Source: Lepturacanthus savala | Lineage: Eukaryota; Chordata; Actinopteri; Scombriformes; Trichiuridae | Reading direction: 5' to 3' | Assembly: GCA_030544235.1 (NCBI GenBank) | Contig: CM060465.1 | Span: 35,370,988 to 35,434,987, forward strand | Length of the DNA stretch: 64,000 bases | Part shown: one piece after another, positions 10,583-21,564 of the stretch | How positions within the stretch are numbered: the first letter of the stretch is position 1 | Layout: each line of letters begins with the position of its first letter | The notes under the pieces: model-generated | The model's database searches: none | What the model saw: only the letters and a program-made list of their open reading frames with translations | Told to the model about the DNA's origin: nothing | Program-made: the position numbers and the translations under genes

Positions 10583-13238
10583 TCAATTTGAGATAATTAG
10601 GGTAAATTAATAGTAAAATTTCCCGTCGACTCCTGTCATGTGACTGTGTAACGTTAAATTTATTAGGGAGGGTTCAGGATCAATCAACTTGATCGATGCG
10701 TCATATTCTCTGTGTTGCAGGCAGGTGTAACCATGGCAACCGTTTCATCTTTCCCATTAAAGATGCTTCATTTTGCAGGAATGAGGAAACCTCATCTCAA
10801 AGTTCTGAAACGTATCTATTAACATAATAATATGATTTTTTCTTACTGGAACTAACTCTAAAATATAGTTTCACCACTTTATCTACACAAGATAATTTGT
10901 AGGAGCTTTAATCTTGACTATTCTCCCATAATACTCTTCCATAATAACTGAAAATATCTATGATTTTGTGTTTTATAATTAATTAGTAGAGTGTAATTCA
11001 TCTGTTCTGGCTTTTTACACATTTAGAGGCAATATTCTGTCCTAAAACAAACATTTTAGTTTAAATAAGTCCTGTTTAAATCAGTCCTTGTCCTCTAAGA
11101 ACATCAAACTTCACGTGGGAGTTTTATTACTTCTTGTAATTCTCCTTTCAGCCACTCGGGGGCAGCGTTTGCTCATTTATTTAACTCACCTCCTTGTCGT
11201 TTTTGGAGACTTTGAGGTCGACGTCGTATCTCTCCTCATCAACAACATCGATCTTTTGGTGCAACTCTTTGCACAGATTCTGTATAAAAACAGTAAAACG
11301 CCCTCCAGCGGTGTTAGGGTACATCATTAACTCCACATGATTAATAAGATTTAAATGCAAAGAGGTGAATTAGAGGTAAAAACCTGCAGTTCTTGCGTGG
11401 ACAGACCAGACAGGTTGAGAGGAGGAACTCTCTCTGACAGAGTCACTTCTCTTTCTATTTTCCTGTCCTCCGTCTCCTTCTCTAACATCTGACCTGCTAC
11501 AGCCAACAGACGAATCTGACAAAACATAAACAAAAATACTTAAAAAATAAACAATTTTTTGAGGATTTTAAATTTTTTCTGTCAGAAAATGCAGGAAAAA
11601 TCATTTCATTTGAAACTGGAAAGAGAAATTTACACTAAAATAGTTCAAACATTTATTGTTTTTATTATTTTTCATCAAATATATGATGTGAAATATGAAA
11701 AAAGTAATAAAAACTTATAAATGAAACCAATGCCTCTAAATATCTAATATAAAATAACATGTCACAGTTTTTATCAGTGATATAATAAAATAAATATATA
11801 AGATTTTACATGAAATTATAATTTAAAATGTACAGTACTATTATTGCAGTATAGTGTATGTACATTTGTATAGAAAAATCATAATTAATACAATTATTTA
11901 GCTATAGAAATCAATATATAATAGTAAATCTTCATAATTCTAAGCCTGTGTATATGTATATTTTTATAGAAAGTTATATTAGTATATTTGTGTAGTTATA
12001 GATGGAAATGACCTTATTTATCATCAAAAAAAACAAAAGAAAATCAGTAAAATTAAAGCTATAAACTATATTTTAGCAACAGAAATTGATATGTAACAGC
12101 ACATTTACATAAATTTTATAGTGAATTAATATTTTCATACAAAAATATTAGCTTTATAGATGGAAATAACCTTATTTATTATTAAAAAAATCACACGATT
12201 TCAGTAAAATTAAAGCTATAAACTATATTTTAGCAACAGAAATTAATATGTAACAGCACATTTACATACATTTTATAGTGAATTAATATGTTTATACAAA
12301 AATATTAGCTTTATAGATGGAAATAACCTTATTTATTATTAAAAAATCACACAATTTCAGTCAAATTAAAGCTATAAACTGTATTTTAGATACGTAAATC
12401 AATATATAACAGAACATTTATATAAATCTAAGCCTGATTATTTATATTATAGTATATGTATATTTTTATAGAAAGTTATATTTGTATATTTGTGTAGTTA
12501 TAGATGGAAATAACCCTATTTATTATTAAAACATCACACAATTTCAGTAAAATTAAAGCTATAAACTATATTTTAGCAACAGAAATCAATATGTAACAGC
12601 ACATTTACATAAATTTTAACCCTGTTTAATAGTATTATAGTAAATGTATATTTTTATACAAAAATATTAGCTTTATAGATGGAAATAACCCTATTTATTA
12701 TTAAAAACTCACATGATTTCAGTAAAATTAAAGCTATAAACTGTATTATAGCTACGTAATTAAATAAATAACTTTTTATATAAATTTTATAGATGGAAAA
12801 AACTATAAATATGTTTATTGTGTTTAGAATGAGGAGAATCTAGCAAAATTTAATATTAGTTTCAGAATTTTAATAAAATTATAATAAAATCTGCAAATAT
12901 ATGAGTCTAAGATGATATGCAACGTCATAGTCTTCATAATAACTCGAGGAAAAGATCTTATATAAAATAAAATAAAATAAAAACAGACTTACCTTCAACC
13001 CCAGCCTGCGAGAGGAGGAGATCTTTGATTTCCTCTACAAAATAAAACCAAACATTTAATATTTTCTGCAACACATGACATTTGTATTTCAGAATATAAG
13101 AGTGAAAACACTCACCGGTCTGTTGGAGCATTACGAAAAAAGCACAAAAAAACACATGTAATCATTAAATAAATTGAATTTTTCAATATAATTTGATGAA
13201 TTCCAGCCAAAAAATGGAAATACTCACGCGTCAGCCAT
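8480..13238 (-). CDS. tnni1: Troponin I, slow-skeletal-like, copy B (complete)
   Basis: Thin-filament inhibitory protein. Coding exons in transcript order: 13238-13228, 13119-13116 (a 4-base micro-exon), 13034-12993, 11515-11384, 11279-11190, 10392-10222 and 8560-8480. All phases agree, giving 176 residues and a stop. The product starts MADAPRKSKISSSRR. It carries the helix that binds troponin C and T (LCKELHQKIDVVDEERYD), a full inhibitory/switch region (KKPTLRRVRISAEAMLSVLL) and the C-terminal mobile domain TDWRKNVEAMSGMEGRKK ending in LFDA. It is one residue shorter than copy A in the GSK-KES loop. The intron before the last exon is about 1.6 kb of A/T-rich filler. A non-coding exon 1 with its own promoter lies at 13,828. 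It is the most canonical protein of the cluster. Confidence 0.93.
11152..11166 (+). promoter_or_regulatory. Weak CTCF-like motif
   Basis: CCACTCGGGGGCAGC resembles the CTCF core (CCGCGNGGNGGCAG type). It lies in an intron of troponin I copy B, 24 bases past the splice donor of the 90-base exon. Motif match only. Confidence 0.35.
11840..12800 (+). repeat. About 160-185-bp tandem repeat in troponin I copy B
   Basis: Five or six units, each with GATGGAAATAACCTTATTTAT, TTTCAGTAAAATTAAAGCTA and ATAAACTATATTTTAGCAAC. The GATGG landmark falls at about 12,001, 12,159, 12,316, 12,503 and 12,679, so the period varies from 157 to 187. The same unit reappears upstream of the gene at 14,330-16,280. Confidence 0.85.
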
Positions 13239-13827
13239 GGTTTTCTATGGAAATTCCAGCACTGGAGTTATTAAAACAGTCAAAGTTAACATATTATAGC
13301 ACCACAGACATAACTTAAAGAGCTGTTTGCTGAGGATTGATGATCATATTTCACCCACTTCAACCTTTCACTGCCCCATTAAAGCTGTTATTTATCATCC
13401 AGGTCACATAATTGTTGCCCTGGTGCAGTAAAACTCATCTTAAACATTGAGTAAATACCCTGAGTGAAGGATTACAGTTAGGTTTCAGTTAAATATCAGC
13501 GAATAAAGACATAAATAGAATGATTTTTTTTAGTTTTAGCATTAAACATAAATTAGAAACGGAATTAAATGATATTGTGTGAATTCTCAGCTTTATAAAA
13601 GTGCACGAATCACGATAAAACGGCTGCTATGTCAGGATTTGTGTTCGCATAGCTGACGAAAGTCTCCGCATAGGTGACGAAAAAGGTGAATAGCCACATA
13701 ATCCGCAGGCATGTAAACAGACGCTGTTCAACATGCAGCTAATGTTTTATCGCAGGAACAATCGCCGCACGTTTTAAAGCTGCAGTTTTTCTTAAAATAC
13801 GTGCAAAGGCTCAATTCTTGGACCTAC

Positions 13828-13945
13828 CTGGGCAGGAAAAGTGTGTGAGAGGAAGCGACGACTTTCTGAGACGCGTCGGGAGAAAAGAAATCAGATTTAT
13901 AGTGTCTGTGCCAAACGTTGAATGGCTCACTAAAATAGACTTGAG
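13828..13945 (-). promoter_or_regulatory. Promoter and non-coding exon 1 of troponin I copy B
   Basis: A donor GTAGGTC (minus strand) at 13,827 ends exon 1, which starts near 13,868. A TATA-like box (TTTATA on the plus strand) lies at 13,896-13,901 and CTAAAATAGAC at 13,930-13,940, 34 bases apart as in copy A. GAATGGCTCAC precedes the box, matching GAATGGCCCGT in copy C. Confidence 0.7.
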
Positions 13946-14330
13946 TCTGTGGCAATGCTGCTGTCTCTCCTCCTGACATTTAGCATCGCCGCCATATCCA
14001 AACTAATAAAACCGCATTTATGGGCATAAATCGCGTCTTAATTTTCGAGCGGCACCTGTCGACTGATTGTTTTAAAGAGGTGACCGCGCATGCATGATCA
14101 GGGTCGATGAGAATAGGGAGAAATCACACTAGAGTGTCAGAATTCACTTATTCTGCACCTTTATTTATAGAATAAACAGCAGCCGTCCAAGAGTGGATCT
14201 GGACGACCTTAAGATGTCCATCTATAGGCATCGAGCATCACACTGGAGGTGATTAACACCTATTATCGTATCTGAGTGTTGAATTTATCAATGAACAAGT
14301 AATAAGAGTAATAATACATTCATTTATGTA
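13946..14330. other. Unique GC-richer sequence upstream of copy B
   Basis: No coding exon is seen. Base composition is more balanced than around it, with CpG-containing stretches (GCATCGCCGCCATATCC, CGAGCGGCACCTGTCGAC) that include a CACCTG E-box near 14,055. It is a plausible upstream muscle enhancer by position only. Confidence 0.35.
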
Positions 14331-16280
14331 GAAAAATCCTTGGTTTTATGGATGGAAATCAAAGCTATAAAGTGTATTTTACCTACAGAAATCAGTATTT
14401 CCATTGATTTGTTATTTGTGTTATAGTGTATGTACATTTTTATATAAAAATTATTACATACATATAATATAATACAAATAATCAGGCTTAAGATTATAGA
14501 AAAATGCTCAACTCTTACTAATTTTACTGAAATTTCATGGCTTTTTAATAATAAATAAGGTCCTTTCCTTCCTACAAACTATAATACAAATAATTAGGTT
14601 TATAATTACAGAGATTTACTGTTATATATTGATTTTTAAAATTCAGTTTATATCTTTAATCTTGTGGCTTTTTAATAGTAAATAAAACTAATATTTTTTC
14701 TATAAAAATATAATATAAATACATATAATATAATACAAATAATCAGGCTTAAGATTATAGAAAAATGTTCAACTCATAAGAACTTTACTAAATTTACTGA
14801 AATTTCATGGCTTTTTAATGATAAATAAGGTCATTTCCTTCTATAAAATTAATATTTATTAAATAATAAATAATCAGGCTTATAATTACAGTTTAATTAA
14901 TAATTATTGATTTATAAAATTCAGTCTATAGCTTTAATCTTGTGGCTTTTTAATAATAAATAAGATTATTCCCATCTATAAAACTAATATTGTTTCTATA
15001 AAAATATACATATATATAATATAATATAAATAACCAGGCTTAAAATTATGGAAATGCACCGTTATATATTAACTTCTGTGTCTAAAATACAGTTTATAAC
15101 ATTAATTTTACTTTTTAGTTTTTAGTTTTCCCATCTATAAAACTACTAATAATTTTTTTAAATTTTATTTTTATTGAAATTATGGAAATTACTGTTATAT
15201 ATTGATTTCTGTAGCTGAAATACAATTTATTGCTTTAATTTTACTGAAATCTTGTGGCATTTTAATAATAAATGAGCTTCTTTCCATCAATAAAAGTAAT
15301 ATTTTATATATATATTTCAAAAATTGTTATTTGTATTATAGTGTATGTATATTTTTATATAAAAACTATTAATTTTATAGATGGGAAATATAATTATCAT
15401 TAAAAAAACACAAGATTTCAGTAAAATTTAAGCCATAAGTTGTATTTTAGCTACAAAAGTAAATATATAACCATAACCATTTCCATAATTTTAAGCTTGA
15501 TTATTTATATTTTAGTGTATGTACATTTTTATAGAGAAATTGTTAGTTTTATAGATCAAAAAAATATATCTTTTATTAAATATTTCAGTAGAGTTTAAGC
15601 TACTTTTTGCATTTTTAGCTACAGAAATCAATATATAACAGTAAATTTCATAAAAAAAATATTAGTTTTATAGATGGAAATAATTATAAATTATAAAAAG
15701 TCACAAAATTTCAGTAAAATCCAAACTATAAACTGTATTTTAGGTACAAAAATAAATATATAACTATATTTCCATAATTTTAAGCCTGATTATTTGTAAT
15801 ATACTCTATTAATATTTTTATATAGAATATATAAAACATTTTTATATAAAATTTTTACATTTTATACATGAAAAAAACACGTATTTATCATTAAAAAGAC
15901 ATGATTTTCAGTAAACTGCTATAAACTGTATTTTAGGTACAAAAATCAATATATAACAGTAGATTTCCATAATTTTAAGCTTGATTATTTTTATTATTTG
16001 TATTATTTTATAGAAAATTATTAGTTTTATAGATGAGAAAATAATTATTTATCATTAAAAAGCTCTAATATTTCAGTAAAAATAAACTGTAGTTACAGAA
16101 ATCTGTACATTTCCATAATTTTAACCCTAATTATTTGTATTATTTGGATGCGTTTGCACATTTTTATAGAAAAAATATTAGTTTAAATATGAATTAAATT
16201 AAAATATTTTTGAAAAAATACTGAAAATTTACAAAATTTCAGTAAAATTAAAGCTATAAACTGTAGTTTTTGTATTATAA
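14330..16280. repeat. Large array of the 160-185-bp repeat, with inverted units
   Basis: At least ten diverged copies of the unit also found inside troponin I copy B. Units at about 14,480-15,290 are in the opposite orientation (CATGGCTTTTTAATAATAAA, then CTTTCCTTCTATAAAA) from those at 14,330-14,470 and 15,300-16,270. The array therefore has a large inverted block. No coding sequence is seen. Confidence 0.85.
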
Positions 16281-16489
16281 TGTTATAACTAAGAATAAAT
16301 AGTTGATTAAAGTAATAATTGGCAATTAATCTATTAATTAATTGCTTTAATCCTTTCTGTCTCTGTCTAATTGTCCTTTTTACATATATGATTTATGTCC
16401 TATATTACAGTTTTCTAACATTGATTTTGTCATTTTATTCTTTTTTTACTATCATAATATCATTTATTATAGACATAATGGATAAAATC

Positions 16490-16570
16490 GATAAAATAGA
16501 GACTAAAGAAACCAGGAAATAATCAGAGATTTGGACATTTTCTTCTTTAAAATGACTCAAATCCATTATA
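16490..16570 (+). mobile_element. hAT-like element fragment
   Basis: Short copy of the family core: GAGACTAAAGAAACCAGG, AATAATCAGAGA, TTTGGACATTTTCTTC and ATGACTCAAATC. The ends are missing. Confidence 0.6.
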
Positions 16571-16893
16571 ATTATAGAGTCTTAAACTTATTCCAGGGCA
16601 CAGCTGCTGCTCTCTTCTCTAACACCGAAGCAGACGTCACTATTTCATGCAATATGTGCGCGATGAAAGATTTGTTCCATGATAAGGCCTCTCGGAGGTA
16701 AGAATAATAAAGTCAGAGGTTACTCAGGTTTTATTTAGCGGAGGAACGAGGACAGGTGCAGGTCAGGAAAGCGGCCAGCTGCAGCTCGGCCTGCGTCATT
16801 GTTGCAGCACGAGTCAAACGCTCCGTCCAGCAAAGAGAAGGAAGTTCATGTCCTCAGGAGACAAACGTACCGGAAACCAGAAACCGGAACAGG
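16571..16893. other. Unique GC-richer island between troponin copies
   Basis: No open frame or splice-bounded exon is recognised. It holds two CAGCTG E-boxes (near 16,600 and 16,778), TGACGTCA-like GACGTCAC, and CCGG/CGC dinucleotides that stand out from the AT-rich surroundings. By position it could be an enhancer or an old unique remnant. Confidence 0.35.
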
Positions 16894-16895
16894 CC

Positions 16896-18075
16896 AGGGG
16901 TCAGATAACAGGACCAGGGGTCAGATAACAGGACCAGGGGTCAGATAACAGGACCAGGGGTCAAATAACAGGCTCAGAGGTCAAATAACAGGCCAGGAGT
17001 CAGATAACAGGCCCAGGGGTCAGATAACAGACCCAGGGGTCAAATAACAAGCCCAGGGGTCAGATAACAGGCCAGGAGTCAGATAACAGGATCAGGGGTC
17101 AGATAACAGGACCAGGGGTCAAATAACAGGCCAGGAGTCAGATAACAGGACCAGGGGTCAGATAACAGGACCAGGGGTCAGATAACAGGCCAGGAGTCAG
17201 ATAACAGGATCAGGGGTCAGATAACAGGACCAGGGGTCAAATAACAGGCCAGGAGTCAGATAACAGGACCAGGGGTTAGATAACAGGACCAGGGGTCAGA
17301 TAACAGGACCAGGGGTCAGATAACAGGCCCAGGGGTCAGATAACAGGATCAGGGGTCAGATAACAGGCCCAGGGGTCAGATAACAGGACCAGGGGTCAAA
17401 TAACAGGACCAGGGGTCAGATAACAGGACCAGGGGTCAAATAACAAGCCCAGAGGTCAGATAACAAGCCCAGGGGTCAGATAACAGGACCAGGGGTCAAA
17501 TAACAGGACCAGGGGTCAGATAACAGGACCAGGGGTCAAATAACAAGCCCAGAGGTCAGATAACAAGCCCAGGGGTCAGATAACAGGACCAGGGGTCAAA
17601 TAACAGGACCAGGGGTCAGATAACAGGACCAGGGGTCAGATAACAAGCCCAGGGGTCAGATAACAGGACCAGGGGTCAAATAACAGGACCAGGGGTCAGA
17701 TAACAGGACCAGGGGTCAGATAACAAGCCCAGGGGTCAGATAACAGGACCAGGGGTCAAATAACAGGACCAGGGGTCAGATAACAGGACCAGGGGTCAGA
17801 TAACAAGCCCAGGGGTCAGATAACAGGACCAGGGGTCAGATAACAAGCCCAGGGGTCAGATAACAGGACCAGGGGTCAAATAACAACCCCAGGGGTCAAA
17901 TAACAGGCCCAGGGATCAAATAACAGGCCAGGAGTCAGATAACAGGATCAGGGGTCAGATAACAGACCCAGGGGTCAAATAAAAGGCCCAGGGGTCAGAT
18001 AACAGACCCAGGGGGTCAAATAACAGGCCCAGGGGTCAGATAACAGGACCAGGGGTCAAATAACAGGACCAGGTT
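16896..18075 (+). repeat. 20-bp G-rich minisatellite (GGGGTCAGATAACAGGACCA)
   Basis: About 58 head-to-tail copies of the 20-base unit. Variants have AAATAA for AGATAA, CAGGCC or CAAGCCC for CAGGACC, and blocks of four or five units are themselves repeated (for example 17,400-17,880). Most units carry the GATA-factor core AGATAA, and nearly all carry AGGGGTCA, a nuclear-receptor-type half site. Strand asymmetry is strong (G over C). Confidence 0.95.
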
Positions 18076-18170
18076 CTAGACATGTAATTTAGTGATTTTT
18101 TTAAGTTGAATTGTTATTTTTTACAGTGTTTTAATTTTTACAGTGTAATTACAGTGCTATGCCAATAATA

Positions 18171-18185
18171 CCACCAGGGGGCGCT
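18171..18185 (+). promoter_or_regulatory. Strong CTCF-like motif
   Basis: CCACCAGGGGGCGCT matches the vertebrate CTCF core consensus (CCASYAGRGGGCGC). It lies about 100 bases past the 20-bp minisatellite and points right. A second strong motif at 29,920-29,933 points left, so the two are convergent around the decayed copy and troponin I copy C. Motif match only. Confidence 0.55.
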
Positions 18186-18189
18186 AAAA

Positions 18190-19835
18190 TATATCTGCTA
18201 GAAATAGTCTATCAATGATAATTCCTTTAAACTCCTTTATTAGTCCTGTTCATAACAAAATTTATTTCATAATTTTTTTTAATATTAAAAATGCCAGTAT
18301 TTGTGATTCCATGACAATTATTGGTTAAAAATAATGTTACTACAATTAAAATAATCCAGAAAGATAATGTAAGTATTTTTTATAGTAGTATTTAGTTTAA
18401 TTTTATTTTACATAGAAAACCTTAGAAATAGAATAAATATTAAGCTTGAAAGTTAAAAATAATACAAAATAAATTTTAAAAAATTAAAAATACAGTAAAA
18501 AGTCATTATTTTTACTATTTTCATCAACATTTTTATTTTTAATTTAATTATTTATAAATATCTGTATATACTTATAGTTTATATTCATATCCTATGTTAC
18601 TTGTGTTTTATTTTATTCTAATTATCTTAACTTTATCATCTTATTACTATGTTTTATTCATAAATATGAGCTAAAAAATCTACAGAGAAGTCTGGAAAAG
18701 CCTGAAGTTTAATTATCTAGGTGATTTATTTATTGATTATTGATAAAAACTGATAAAACCCACTTGTCTACAGCAGAGTGTTGATTATTGCTGCTAATAA
18801 CGATTATATTTAGCAGCAGTCGTGGTATCCAGCATTGCTGCTCCTGAGTTTATTGCAGCCGTGAACCCTCGACCTCTTTATTTCTGGACGTTCACAGTTG
18901 TTCTTTGTTCTTAAAGTGAATGTTATTAACAACGTTGTTCTCAGCTGCTGCTGGAGACGAGAGCCAAGATACCACCACCCCCCACCTGAATGCTGCTAAC
19001 GCCGCTAATGCTGCTAACACCGCTAATGCTGCTAATGCTGCTAACGCCGAGCCTCAAAATGAAGCTTCAGCGCTACAGTAAGATGTTTCAAAATAAGGGT
19101 TTTAACCAAATAAGCAAATTGAAGTCGTAGACAGTTTATTTCCACCACTGCAGCACAATAAATCTGTGAATATTCTTTATTTAATGAGAAAAAAAATGAG
19201 AAAACGTGGTGAACTTTACTTTTACTATGATTTAATTTAACTCTTTCCAGGTAAATGAGCAATTTATTAGCAACAACATGAATATCTACCAGAAAATAAG
19301 TAAATTTACCATTAGAATAATATTAAATTACCACCTAGTTAGTAGCTATTCATCAATTCCATGTAAATACTGCATAAACAGTATTTTACGTAATTTGTAA
19401 CTCATCAAAGGTTGGATTTTTAATTTCCAGTGATTTCTAATGCATCTATATTAATTATACAAGCGTGAGTCGATAATTAGTTGAATAAATGATTAATTAG
19501 ACTGGTAGCTATCAGTTAAATACCAGAAACTAAAAATATGGATGACAGATACATATTATTATTATTATATTAAAAGCTCTGCTCAGCTAATGTTCATCCT
19601 TTACTCCAGACTTGACTTCACACTCCATCCTTCACCTCCTCAGGTTCTCAGCAACATTCCTGCCGAGTGTGAAGATGATCAGATGACAGATTCTCTACAT
19701 ATGTGAATACGTGTCATAGATGCATTAACACAGATTCCTGCCTTAATACTTAGATAGTGATTGGCCAACAGATCATATCTGCACAAGTCTGTCAAATGAG
19801 GATAAAACAGTGCAAAGATTTAAAGAGATAAGACG
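18190..19835. other. Intergenic AT-rich DNA with a GCTAAY repeat
   Basis: No exon is recognised. At about 18,988-19,050 there is a short tandem of TGCTGCTAAC/TGCTGCTAAT/GCCGCTAATG units. The stretch 18,770-18,980 is less AT-rich and unique, with CAGCTGCTGCTGGAGACGAG, but shows no splice-bounded coding frame. Confidence 0.5.
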
Positions 19836-19837
19836 TT

Positions 19838-20590
19838 ATTGACGTAATTGAGGATATAAATGAAGATTAATTCAATAGTTTATCAGAATAGTTGGTTATA
19901 TAGAGGTTCCCAACATTGTTACATTAAATATATCAACTATAGCCTTTAATCCTTAGGATTTTTGTAACTTTTGGGATTAGAACAATGATTTTTCCTTGTC
20001 CATCCTTCCTTCCTTCCTGCCCTTTTTTGTCCAAAAATCATCAGTTTATTATTATAGAGACTAAAGAAACCAGGAAATAATCAGAGAAGAGAAGCTGGAA
20101 CCAGAGAATTTGGACGTTTTATTTTGAAAAACGACTCAAATCGATTATTAAAATAGTTGAGGATTAATCTGAAGTTGTCAGGTTAGTGGATTATATATTA
20201 TAGTAATTGAGGATATAAATGAAGATTAATTTAATAGTTTATCAGAATAGTTGGTTATATAGAGGTTCCCAACATTGTTATATTAAATATATCAACTATA
20301 GCCTTTAATCCTTAGGATTTTTGTAACTTTTGGGATTAGAACAATGATTTTTCATCACTTTTGCTTCTCCACTGGTGGATCTGGACCAAATTTACACATT
20401 TTTGTTTTGTCCAGACCAAAAGATCATCAGTTTATTATTATAGAGACTAAAGAAACCAGGAAATAATCAGAGAAGAGAAGCTGGAACCAGAGAATTTGGA
20501 TATTTTATTTTGAAAAATGACTCAAATCGATTAATCGATAGTGATAATTGGCATCTAATCGATTAATCAACTAATCGTTGCAGCTCAGCT
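19838..20590 (+). mobile_element. hAT-like element with tandemly duplicated inside
   Basis: Two successive units of about 360 bases (from about 19,838 and 20,200). Each carries GAGGATATAAATGAAGATTAA, GTTGGTTATATAGAGGTTCC, ATTTTTGTAACTTTTGGGAT and the AGAGACTAAAGAAACCAGG core. The right end reads ATCGTTGCAGCTCAG, the family terminus. The same double unit occurs at 58,125-58,735. Confidence 0.8.
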
Positions 20591-20689
20591 GGTAATGAAA
20601 CCTAAGGAGTGGAAATACCAAGTAGTAGAAAATTTAAATATTTAAAGTAAAAGTACCTCAAAATTGTACCTAAATACAGTACTTTCTAC

Positions 20690-20962
20690 TAGGGCTGTAA
20701 CTAACAACTATTTGGTGGTTGATTGATCGAGCAATGATTGAAGCGATTAATCAATTAGTTGTAAATTGATGTAAAATTCAACCTAAAATGTCTTTTCATC
20801 ATCAGTTTATTATTATAGAGACTAAAGAAACCAGGAAATAACAGAGAAGAGAAGCTGGAACCAGAGAATTTAGACATTTTCTTCTTTAAAATGACTCAAA
20901 TCAATTAAACGATTAATATAATAGTTGTCAATTAATCGATTAATTGGCTAATTGTTGCTGCT
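20690..20962 (+). mobile_element. hAT-like element, nearly full-length short form
   Basis: Starts AGGGCTGTAACTAACAACTA and ends AATTGTTGCTGCTCT, so the two ends are inverted versions of one another. The core AGAGACTAAAGAAACCAGG and GAAGCTGGAACCAGAGAATT is inside. About 270 bases, with no coding capacity. Confidence 0.75.
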
Positions 20963-21184
20963 CTACTTTCCTATCAGTTCCCATAAACAACAAAGTGCCA
21001 TTAAAATAGAAGCTTTTATGAAATAATCAGAAAATACAGAAAATTTGGACGTTTTCTTCTTAAAAAAACAGCAAAAACCTTTTAGAAAATACAAAAAAAC
21101 CTGAAAAAACAAAAAAACGTAGTGATAATTGTTTCAAATTTCTAGGTGGAGGTTTGGATTTGGATAAAAAAAAAGAGGAATTTA

Positions 21185-21559
21185 GATCCTGAAGCACAGT
21201 TCAACAGTTTTTAGCCTCTTTTTCCTTCTCCAACATCACAGTCGCTATTATAATTAACAAAGAAATCTGAATTATTTCACTCATTTTACCAACTAATAAG
21301 TCAAATTTGTAAATTCCTTAAGAGCCAGCCTGCGAGAGGAAGAAATATTTGATTTTCTCTGCACAAATAACCAGGAGACAAGCGTTTTATAAAGCACATT
21401 ATTAATCACATGCAATTTAAATATGCATTAATTATATAATTAACTTTCCGGTCTGTGGTGGACGGTGAGAAAAGATAAAAATCTGTATTAACGCGATAGA
21501 ATTACTCCAGAATTATTGATTAACAAGATAAAATAACTCAGAACTTACGCGTCAGACAT
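21185..21559 (-). pseudogene. Decayed fourth troponin I copy
   Basis: Three exon relics in the right order match the start of copy B. The ATG exon (21559-21549, MSDA) keeps a good donor GTAAG. The 4-base micro-exon ACCG (21452-21449) has lost its donor (GA for GT). The 42-base exon (21358-21317, RKSNISSSRRLALK) is open but has also lost its donor (GA for GT). A fourth relic at about 21,250-21,190 reads ATVMLEKEKEAKN, then a stop. Later exons and a recognisable promoter are absent. The micro-exon shows that it arose by gene duplication, not retroposition. It sits between copies B and C. Confidence 0.85.
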
Positions 21560-21564
21560 GGTTG

